From Paralvinella palmiformis (Eukaryota; Annelida; Polychaeta; Terebellida; Alvinellidae), in the NCBI GenBank assembly GCA_025642065.1, contig JAODUP010000472.1, positions 22,501-86,500 on the forward strand: DNA of 64,000 bases, given 5' to 3'. The position numbers were made by a program, and so were the translations under genes. Under the pieces are notes generated by a model that was not told where the DNA came from, did not search any database, and worked only from the letters and a program-made list of their open reading frames with translations. Below are positions 37,188 through 46,552 of the stretch, one piece after another. Positions within the stretch are counted from its first letter, which is position 1, and every line of letters begins with the position of its first letter.

Positions 37188-37850
37188 ATATAAATATATA
37201 TATATAATATATATATAAGAGAGAGAGAGAGAGACGTTTGGGTGTGCGCGCTTGTGCAGACCGGAGACCTATCAAGTAATACGGTTTAGCCGTAGTCACA
37301 ACGGTTTTATTAATAAAATTACGACTACGGGCGTAGCTGATAAAACATACGGTTTTCTAATTGTCTGGCCGAATTTTTTATTATTATTTACGAAACATTG
37401 TGTCATAAAATGCGTACCGATTTCACGGAGTAACAGATACACATGCTACACGCAACAAACTCGCAAGTCTTGCAACATATAGCATCAATCATCCGACTCT
37501 TCCTTCGCTAGCATCAGCTTGTTCAACTGTGCAAGACTCTACGAGAGTAGTTATTGGAATTTGAAAACGGAAGATTATTTATGATTTTGAAAATAGACAT
37601 TTATTTTGAAACTTGAACAGAGAAACCACGGACGGTAATCAAAATTTGACAGAAAACGAAACTGAAAGTGTACGACAGGTTTCAACAGTAATGGGTTAGC
37701 TAATTCAAAGGAGTAATCAGTGCAAAACTAGCAATTAATACACTCGTTGTACTGTATATGCCCGTGATTTTTAAGTAGCTAAATCCGCGTCTATGGTGTG
37801 AATATGCACCTGACCAGTGCACTACACAAAACAGATGAGGCCAAGGTGAA
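35997..37850. other. Intergenic stretch with microsatellites
   Basis: A+T-rich sequence with (CA)n, (AT)n and (GA)n at 37113-37234. No gene recognised. Confidence 0.5.
37113..37234. repeat. (CA)n, (AT)n and (GA)n microsatellite cluster
   Basis: CA run 37113-37134, AT-rich run 37141-37218, GA run 37219-37234. Confidence 0.95.
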
Positions 37851-37854
37851 AACA

Positions 37855-38488
37855 CACCTACTAATGACGTCGTTCTTCACTGTGAAACCGCAGACGTCCT
37901 CCGACATCACAAAGGCAGAGATTTTCTTTACATACATGTAGTTAGTGGCCGAGTCTGAGAACTGTGGCCGAGTATAACCCCTCGCCGTCTGTAGCTGACC
38001 ACTTCACCGACTTAGTGAAAGTAATGTTTCCAGGCAGCTAGCTACCTTCTTTTAGAGATGTTCGCAAATTCTACTGTGCCGTTGTGCGGAAATGGCGAAA
38101 AAGATTTTCCCGTATGACGACAGGATGATAAACGACTGGGTTGTGCTGGAACAACCCAACCGCACGAGATGAACCAACCTTATATCACAATTGTTCATCT
38201 GGCTGAACGCTTTGCTCCTCTTGCTGACCAAGAGGTCATCAAGTTAAGAAGATTTTGAGGACTACCAGCTTACGAAGGATACTGAGATCGGAAGAAGGTG
38301 GTGTACAGAAATCCGTTACTGGGGTGAAATCTTAAAGATAAAGACGGCAAATGGGACACATGCGGTTCCCCACACTTGTGTGGGTGATGGTCGCTGTTCT
38401 CAGAGCACACAGAGTGGGTGTCTGTTGTCAGAGCCTTAACGCCAACACACTCACATCGCTTTTACAGGGCAAGCTCAACAACGACTGA
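37855..38488 (+). pseudogene. Decayed hAT-like transposase C-terminal fragment
   Basis: Shifting frames give coherent pieces: TSFFTVKPQTSSDITKAEIF near 37866, VADHFTDLVKVMFPG near 37995-38036, TIVHLAERFAPLADQEVIK near 38190-38245, EDFEDYQLTKD near 38250-38285 and, finally, NANTLTSLLQGKLNND with stop TGA at 38486-38488. This order resembles transposon-derived proteins with a hAT-type C-terminus. The dimerisation signature itself is scrambled, so the superfamily is inferred. Confidence 0.45.
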
Positions 38489-38587
38489 GTTTAAAGGGAC
38501 AATCCACCATCAGAAAATATTTTTTAAATCTGTAATGCTTAGAACAGTAACCAAAAATTCCACAATAATAATCACGAAATATACCTG

Positions 38588-38631
<44 letters not shown>

Positions 38632-39858
38632 GAAATAATCCAAATTACGGGAGAGCTGCCATTACGGCTGCACCGGAAACCAGATTCGAAGGCGGGAAGG
38701 AGCAAACTTCTGACGTCACATCAGCGATCTCTATACTGACGCGGATTATAGATTCTCTTGAGCATTAATATCTGAGCCATTTTGAATCATCTTCCTCTCG
38801 TCGGGTTCCTTCTGGCTCAAACTGATATGGCTGTATGCCGTCCATGGCGTAATCTTAACAACGTAGTTGCGTTATGTTCTGGAATAATCCTTTGCTCACG
38901 CTAGTTTTCATACTTTTGTATGGGCTCTACAGGCTTCAGGTCAACCGGAGGCCATTAAAAGTCGATTGATCAGCACTTTGGACTGGATCATTTAATATGT
39001 GGCTGATCGTTTACACCTTTGGACATTATTTATGATAGTTGCGAGTATAGCTGTATTATTCCTCAAAACGTTTCCTGACGGGTGAACTATTATCCCTTCA
39101 ATGTATCAGAGGATATGGTGGCTCTAGGAAAACGTGCCACACACAAATACAACGTACAACACCAGTAAAACACCATGTTCGGACCTATAGGTAGGTAGCC
39201 TACTGTCTGCACAACAAGCTCAGTCGTGATGAGTGCGAATACCCGGATTCTTAAGTTATATGTTAGTAAATATAGAATCAATCAATAATAGGCGCCATCG
39301 ATTGTCGTGCCCCTGTCAACTGTCACATTTCTTAGAGATTGACAGGTTTGCGTGTGTGTCCGCCCCATGATCGATATAGTTATGACAGATAGTACATAAC
39401 AAGGAAAATACCTCAACGGGCAATAACGTGTAAGACAAGGTAATAAAAGATGCCGTCAAATAGTGTTAGCCCCATATTAATATCTATACTTATGTATGTA
39501 TATATATGTATCGTTATTATTATGGCTCTCGTTAGGTGGCAGCACTTATTGACCAACGCCCTCTACTATCACGTGAACTGACGTAAAGTTGTTATTCAAA
39601 GACAGCAAGCGAACTAGATGTTTACATGGTTATTAGAGCAAGACGACGCTAAGGAATTTTTTTTTGGGGGAAATCTCTTTCGCTTTATGTTTGTTTTGAT
39701 AGTAATAGTTTGGATCCAATTTTTGCTGAGTACCGATAGGGAATACGTGTTTTGATATAGCGGATTGGCAGTGAATCATGAGTGATTATGCAAGCTATAA
39801 CCAGAGAGCTTAAATATGATTAAATATTAAAGTTGGTTTGGTTTTGGTTTTGTTGTTC
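38489..39858. other. Intergenic stretch
   Basis: It contains an (AT)n tract (38593-38629) directly after the transposase fragment. The rest is unassigned. Confidence 0.45.
38593..38629. repeat. (AT)n microsatellite
   Basis: About 18 AT units. Confidence 0.95.
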
Positions 39859-40203
39859 GGGGAGAATCCCCAGGCTGTCGCTTAATCAGCACAGCCTCTA
39901 TGTTGGAGTGGTTGAGAAACCTCCTCCCCCACCACTCACAGGGGAGCAGTACGGAAAGATGGAGCCGAAATACCCTGAGGGTGGTCACTGCCAGAGTGTT
40001 TTACGACCTCAGGGGTTTTTAACGTCCCCCTTTATTTTAAATAATTCAGTGGAGACGGCAGCGCCATTTAACGTGGTCAGCCACCCACGATGTAGTGAGC
40101 TGAGAAATTAATCCCTGGAAAGTTTCGACCTCTTACGGGGTTCGAACCTGCGACCGTTGGCACCAAGTGCCGGTTGCTTAACCGCTAGGCCACCGGAGCT
40201 CAC
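39859..40203 (-). mobile_element. SINE family B, full-length-like copy
   Basis: Complement of family B. The tRNA-like head is at its right end on + (TTAACCGCTAGGCCACCGGA; B box GGGGTTCGAACC), with body CACTGCCAGAGTGTTTTACG and ATGGAGCCGAAATACCCTGA. The 3' part is GAGAATCCCCAGGCTGTCGC. It is about 345 bp, the longest copy here. Confidence 0.9.
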
Positions 40204-40342
40204 TAAATATTAAAGTTATAAATAGTCTTTGTTATAACGGTATCGGTTCGCCGGAAAAAAGAGCCGGACATCCTAATTAGCGCGGCGTGTTAATAATATG
40301 TCATTTATGCGTCCACATGAATACACAGATTAGATGTTTGGA

Positions 40343-40345
<3 letters not shown>

Positions 40346-40381
<36 letters not shown>

Positions 40382-40422
40382 GTAAATATATTATATTATT
40401 GTGTGTGTGTGTGTGTGTGTGT
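40346..40422. repeat. (AT)n and (GT)n microsatellites
   Basis: AT run 40346-40376; GT run 40402-40422. Confidence 0.9.
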
Positions 40423-40888
40423 CCGCAACGGATGTAATCGTAAATATTTTGACAGACAAGTATGTTGGAGGGGGACCTATATATAAATATATATACATTT
40501 ATAATATGCCAAAATCAAAGTTTGTGAGTTAAGGTAACATCGACCATGAAATGAAAATAATCACAGGAAATTATGGTAATAAAAAGTAAACGAAAAACGA
40601 TTTCGTTGATAGTGCATTGTGACCCGAAACACCGGAAAATTTTGGTGACTTGTCATTGAACCTTGAAACCATTTAATTATCACTGGCTACTATATACTCT
40701 GTGGTTAGCTTACCTGAGCCATTCTTCGATAAAGTGAGATGGGAAGGCCAATGTGACTTTTTTATTTATCGCTTGATTTATTTCCTTTCATGATCTATAA
40801 TCATGAAACAGTGATAGCACACGAAAGCGTGAACACGAGGGCGTGAACGCTTTTCTCCAGTGTGGTCCCTTTTTATTGAGTTGCCGTT

Positions 40889-41101
40889 CATAAATCTCCT
40901 CCCCAACCACTCACAGGGAACCAATACGGAAGGATGGAGCCGAAATACCCCTAGGGTGATCACTGCCAGAGTGTATTACGCCCTCGGGGGGATCATGAAC
41001 ACCCACCCCCTTTAATTAATCCAGTGGAGACGATGTTGTGAAGAGAAATTAATCCGTGGAAAAGTTTCGACCTTTTGACGGGATCGATCCTGTGATCCTT
41101 G
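40889..41101 (-). mobile_element. SINE family B, truncated copy
   Basis: Shares CCTCCCCAACCACTCACAGG, GATGGAGCCGAAATACCC and GAAATTAATCCGTGGAAAAG with the longer copy. The head is degraded. Confidence 0.85.
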
Positions 41102-42644
41102 GCGGTCAGACTTAGAGCCAATCCGCCCTTGAAACAAACATCCCGCAGAAACAAGGCAGTACTTAAATTCGATTTCGCAATGTCCACGAACGCTATTTTA
41201 TCGGCCCGGTGCAGTCTGTGCATTTGACGTAGAACGGTAAAAATGTGGTTTGGCGTAGAGCCAAAAGATGCCAGCACACGCTATAGACTCCCAACCGTGC
41301 GCTAGCCTACGTGCGTCGAACAAAGTTAGCCCAAAGATTCTAAATTGTGGTCTTCGGTTAGCCTTTACTATGGGTGTCACTGTTGTATAGAACAGTAGTG
41401 CTAAATTTGATTGCTGGGGCAGCAACATTTCGGGAATTACTCGGGAGTCATGCTGACTTGCAAATTAGCAACGCCAACTTCGACAGGATATATATATGTA
41501 TAGGTCTATTTCAGTTGAAGCGGTGATCAACTTCCACTAGCGTGTATGGATAAAAGATACCCCGACAAAAGGTTTGTATACGTGTATCAAATTTGGAGAT
41601 TTAGGAGGTGTCACAGTGCAAGGATTATGGTATTATAACAGAATATTTATGTACTTAAGTTTCGGCTGTTTTGGTGATGAGCTACCTGGCACATCGGCAA
41701 CCAGTATATTATGACCTGCAGGTGTCAGATATTAGTGTGTGTGTGTGTGTGTGTGTGTTTACAATAGCTTGGTATGTAGTGGTTAATATGTGTGACATTT
41801 TGGAGGAAACTAATTATCGCATAAAAGTGGGAGTGTATGTTTTGTTTTTAACGTAACATTTATTGGCTATTAATTAGTAATTTCAAAAAAGAAACCGCAG
41901 TACCGAATAGGTAATGTTTACATTAGAAATGTACATTTTGTTAGTTTCATTATCATTATATAAACTATAAATGGTTCTAAGTTCTGGAATGGCTTTCTGT
42001 CGATCTCATCTGGTCCACGTCTTATCTCTTGATTTCTTATCTCTGTTTATCTACATCGGCACCAGTAGACGATATTTCAGTTCTCGATTGAGGAAGTGAA
42101 TCTTTTTAGGCAGAGAACCTTTTAATATTAGAATGTGATCTATACACTCCCAGAAAGCAAATAATGCAGACATCGTGTGATGATGGTCTGCGATATAACA
42201 ATGTTAGAACGAGCTAATATTGAACATGTGTGCGTGACTGAACTGAGATATTGATGGAGAGAAATTAGTACCTTACAGACAAACCTACTTACACCAACAC
42301 CCCATCACACACACAGAGGGGGTGAGATTTGGGCGTCTCATACATCTGATACATTGGGTCTCTCTCTCTCTGTGAGTGTGTCTCTGTGTGTGTGCGTTAG
42401 CAGAAATGTCCTAATATTGTTGGTAGTAGTAGTGGTGATGATAGTAATAGTAGTGGTAGTGATGTCGGTGGTTGTAGTAGTGGTGTGGTGGTAGTGTTGG
42501 TAGTCACACAAACTGTTGAATTTTAATTATAAATTTTACATACATTTTTATACACACACATATATATATATATATATAAACTAATACTTATAAAAGCTGT
42601 TAAGTTTAGGACAATAACTTATTATACTCTGAAATCAGTCAGTG
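41102..42644. other. Intergenic stretch
   Basis: No gene recognised. It holds a (GT)n run (about 41735-41759), an imperfect GTA/GTG trinucleotide stretch (42419-42505) and a short (AT)n tract near 42560. Confidence 0.45.
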
Positions 42645-43112
42645 AAATGGGTAAACAAAGTAAAGGTCTATTAATATAAATGGGTAAACAAAGTAAAGGT
42701 TTATTAATATAAATGGGTAGACAAAGTAAAGGTTTATTAATATAAATGGGTAGACAAAGACAAAGTAAAGGTTTATTAATATAAATGGGTAAACAAAGTA
42801 AAGGTTTATTAATATAAATGGGTAGACAAAGTAAAGGTTTATTCATATAAATGGGTAGACAAAGTAAAGGTTTATTCATATAAATGGGTAAACAAAGTAA
42901 AGGTTTATTAATATAAATGGGTAGACAAAGTAAAGGTTTATTAATATAAATGGGTAGACAAAGTAAAGGTTTATTCATATAAATGGGTAGACAAAGTAAA
43001 GGTTTATTCATATAAATGGGTAGAAAATGTAAAGGTTTCTCAATATAAATGGGTAGACAATGTAAAGGTTTCTCAATATAAATGGGTAGACAATGTAAAG
43101 GTTTCTCAATAT
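42645..43112. repeat. 33-bp minisatellite, 14 units
   Basis: Unit begins AAATGGGTAGACAAAGTAAA and ends GGTTTATTAATAT (33 bp). Fourteen units, one carrying a 6-bp ACAAAG insertion. Variants at two positions (TTAATAT/TTCATAT/TCAATAT; GTAAACA/GTAGACA) cluster along the array. Because 33 is a multiple of 3, the - strand stays open for 191 codons with an 11-residue repeat (LCLPIYINKPL). I regard that frame as fortuitous. A lone degenerate unit recurs near 43576. Confidence 0.95.
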
Positions 43113-43115
43113 AAA

Positions 43116-43534
43116 CAGGGTTCCCACTCATCCTGGAAAATAACAAATTCATTTTCCAGGTCTTGGAAATGTCCTTGAATTTGTAAAAAAAAATCACTTA
43201 GAAAAAAAAAAAAACTCATTAATAAATATTTTGCCTGTAAAAGAAAAAGAATACTTTGATTGTAGAAACGATAGAGTACTGGTACATAGTCTTGATATCC
43301 TATGTTAATTAAAATTTAAATAAAAGTGGGTGAATCAGACTGCTAGAAGGGACGAGGAGGAGGCTGTACCAAAAAACATTGCAATAATCAATCATACATT
43401 GAATAAATGTGATACGCTTTTTCGCACATATCTTGATTGATTACCTTTAACTCTTGTATACTTTGTGCTGGGAAATGGTAATTTTGTCCCGGAAATGTCC
43501 TGGAAGATAATATTACCTTTGCTCTGGGAGCCAG
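43116..43534. mobile_element. CAGGGTTCCCAC-ended nonautonomous transposon
   Basis: Begins CAGGGTTCCCACTCATCCTG and ends TTTGCTCTGGGAGCCAGG, an imperfect terminal inversion. The interior (GAATACTTTGATTG, AAAAGTGGGTGAATCAGACT, GGAGGCTGTACC) recurs at 49560-49800 and 51616-51930. It abuts the 33-bp minisatellite and interrupts its series of units. Confidence 0.6.
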
Positions 43535-43897
43535 GATAAATGGCAAGACAAAGGAAAGGTTTAACTAATGGTTTATCAATATAAATGGGTAGACGATGTG
43601 AAAGATAAATGGGCTTCTGTTATTGGCTAAGGTTTATTTACAGAACGGATATAAACAAATATGTTATCTCTTGTCTTAATATATTTACTTGTATTGTGTA
43701 CTTGTTGAGCATGTCGTTCAGTTAACAGTGAGTCAGTGAATGAATCAGAATCCAAGACTGGTTTCATTCTGGTCGTGAGAATGGAGAATATAGACACCAT
43801 TGGTGAGAGAGAAGATATGCAATGAAGGGACCCCACATTCTATTAACCCAGGGGCCGCTTAACTGACTTAAGGCCTAAACCTGGCCCTGCATGTCAA

Positions 43898-44074
43898 CCT
43901 AACCCTAACACCCAGGAGGATCTTAGTCCCCAGGTTCCAGATGTAGATGAGACGCAGAATGCTGGGGTGGAGGAAGTTGGGGGGGGGGAGCATTATGACA
44001 GTGGTTTGAAGTTGGATGTTGACTTGGATTTGGAGGAGGAATTAATTGGTAGACTTTTGAATAATTATATGTAA
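43898..44074 (+). pseudogene. Short acidic open frame of unknown origin
   Basis: Fifty-eight codons without an ATG start, ending LDLEEELIGRLLNNYM and a stop at 44072-44074. It includes a G10 run read as Gly-Gly-Gly. The amphipathic acidic C-terminus looks like real former coding sequence, but I do not recognise the family. It could be a retroelement or processed gene fragment. Confidence 0.25.
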
Positions 44075-44705
44075 TCTGTATTATTATTGTTCCTTTTTTT
44101 AAATGTGACAGTCAGACTGGATTGTTTTACCCTGGGGCAAATATCTACCTCCAAATTGTGTATATTATAAGAAACAAGGTTTTATTCGTGTGGAGACTGG
44201 ATGTTTTCACAAGTCCACCCGTTCCGAACGAACTCTTGAGACAGAGCTCTACGTCTATGGTCTGTTTGTACGTTTGATTAAACGAAATTGTATTGTTGAC
44301 GTAATAGGAATCGCGATTTTACCTGACTGCAACAGACGAAGTACGCCCCCATAGCACATTACGTCCGTACCACATTACGAGTGCTCGCGTGAAACTCGTT
44401 CACATCTTGATGGGGTTGGAGGGGTGGAGTGGGCTCAGCTCGCTCGGTAATGGCTGTAGCTTTTATGACGACAAATCTGAAATGGAGTTCACTAAACTAT
44501 TGTCTGGGCGTAGACTCATCCTCTCCGAATCCAGTTATGTCTATTCCGTACTGTGACATTTACGGCTAGCTTGAGTCATGTATATGTGTATTGTTATAAG
44601 TAACACAGCAGCCAATTATCAGCTGCATAATTCATTATGGGCCACTTGACTGAGTGTTCTATAAGACACCGACTAATGATAAGGCAGGAGCCTATATTTG
44701 GATGG

Positions 44706-44713
44706 TATATAAG
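44706..44713 (+). promoter_or_regulatory. TATA-box-like element, candidate promoter of the CARD9-like gene
   Basis: TATATAAG followed by GC-richer sequence, about 395 bp upstream of the CARD9-like ATG. A transcript starting about 30 bp downstream could use a donor at 44798 (TTGTAG|gtacag) and an acceptor at 45056 (tcactag), giving a non-coding first exon. This is inference from spacing only. Confidence 0.35.
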
Positions 44714-44819
44714 CTAGCCGGAGCAGGTGCGGTGTCGTTGTATACACTGAAGTGTCCAAAGACCGCTTCATAGTGGTAAATGAAGCTTTGCTTGTAGGTA
44801 CAGTAGATGTTTAGTGCAT

Positions 44820-44838
44820 CTCTCTCTCTCTCTATTTA

Positions 44839-44882
<44 letters not shown>
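44820..44882. repeat. (TC)n and (AT)n microsatellites
   Basis: TC run 44820-44834, AT run 44846-44882, in the presumed first intron or upstream region of the CARD9-like gene. Confidence 0.9.
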
Positions 44883-44886
<4 letters not shown>

Positions 44887-45100
44887 CACACTCAATATTC
44901 CTTTCTTTGTATTGATGTGTGGCATACATTTACCAAACTGTGTGTGTGAGTGTGTGTGTTTTAAAATCACAGAGTACAGAGAATCACACATCATGAATAA
45001 TCGGGATACATTATCCAGTGATTAATCCAATATAGCTACGTACTTGTACTCACTAGGTATACTTAAATGAGATGCTGGAATTCCACACACTGATACAAGC

Positions 45101-45533
45101 ATGGCTGAGTACAACCACCAGACGGATCCATATGACTATCAGATATTGGATGATATAAGCATGACAGAGTACCACCACCAGAGGGACCCACATGACTCTC
45201 AGATATCGGATACAAGCAGTACAGACTACAACCACCAGAGGGAGCCACATGACTATCAGATATTGGATACAAGCATGACAGAGTACCACCACCAGATAGA
45301 CCCACATGACTCTCAGATATCGGATACAAGCAGTACAGAGTACCACCACCAGAGGGACCCACATAACTATCAGATATTGGATTATGAAACTTTTCTACAC
45401 ACCTATCGCTACAATCTAGCCAATGTCATAGAGGTCAAACATGCCATACCGTGGCTAATGCACAATGACATTCTGGATAAACAAGATGAAGAGAAGATCC
45501 TGAGGAATTATGAGACGAGTGTTCTGAGGGCAG
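45101..45533 (+). CDS. CARD9: CARD9-like exon 1: N-terminal repeats and first half of CARD
   Basis: The ATG at 45101 (MAEYNHQ) is the first in this frame. Residues 2-94 are five copies of a 19-residue unit such as TEYHHQRDPHDSQISDTSS. Then comes CARD sequence YETFLHTYRYNLANVIEVKH, IPWLMHNDILDKQDEEKILR and NYETSVLRAG. This aligns with the CARD9 helices 1-3 region (xLxxFRxxLxxxIDPxRIxPYL, then VLxxxDEEQVL). The exon ends one base into a Gly codon (GCAG|gtaaca). Confidence 0.92.
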
Positions 45534-46521
45534 GTAACACCGCAGTTAATTTATCATTTTATAAAATGTGATTGCCATTTACGGCTATATAAAGAATTCA
45601 TTGGCCTAGTTAAAGATGATCCACGTAGTCTACACAGCTGACACCTGAAAAGATTTTGCTAACCAATCGATGTACTGTATAAAAATTTCAATTTCTGTAT
45701 AAAAATAATACCAAAATATGCCACACCCAAAGGTGGAGATATTATCTTGAGTATGTTATATAGGGTGTTAAATTAGCAAGTGAGACAAATGGAAATTAAT
45801 GTACGGATACATATAGATTTAAAATAGCGAATGCATTATGTATGGTACCACTGACCTCAAAATCATGCAGTCTGTTCCAGTGGCACATTAAGAAACATCT
45901 ATTAATAACAACATGACTGTAATTAACTTGTTTACCGACTTATTGGTTCAATGAGTTTCTGATGGTTTCAAATCTTATAACACATATATTTTCCTCTATT
46001 CATGTAAATCAGATTAATCTAAAGTCCACACACACACATATATAAGTTTATTTTTAGTTGATTACAATAACAAATAACATTAGTCCACTGTAGTATTTTT
46101 TGACACATATATTTAAAACCATATGATGATGATGACAATGATTGATGTTTTACGGCCACTTTGTGCCCATGGTAGGCTAAGCGACTTCCAACGGTAATGA
46201 AGCGAAGTCAAAAATGAAACTCCCTTCAGATATGCCTACACCAATTGTGAATAAACTATCAATATCATAATTTACGTTACAACCAAAACCGCATTAAAAA
46301 CCTGCCCTACTATCCTAATTTGGACATGCATTGACCAGCATGTATATTAAACAGGAATAAAATAAGCTCGGTTTAAAATATATTTCATAAATCTATATAG
46401 TATACAAGTATTAAAATACCAGTATTTTAATACTGGGATAATGTTTAAAAATTCATGTTACGCGAAGAACAACTTCTGTATTCAATGAAATAAAACCATA
46501 AGTAGTCGGACTTAGGTACAC

Positions 46522-46552
<31 letters not shown>

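Noticed and set aside
42622..43197. 191-codon minus-strand open frame with 11-residue repeats
   Set aside because: It is the translation of a 33-bp minisatellite whose unit length is a multiple of three; no start context, splice signals or family similarity.
45053..45364. Two long minus-strand open frames opposite the CARD9-like exon 1
   Set aside because: They are antisense shadows of the 57-bp coding repeat; the plus strand has the CARD similarity and phase-consistent splicing.
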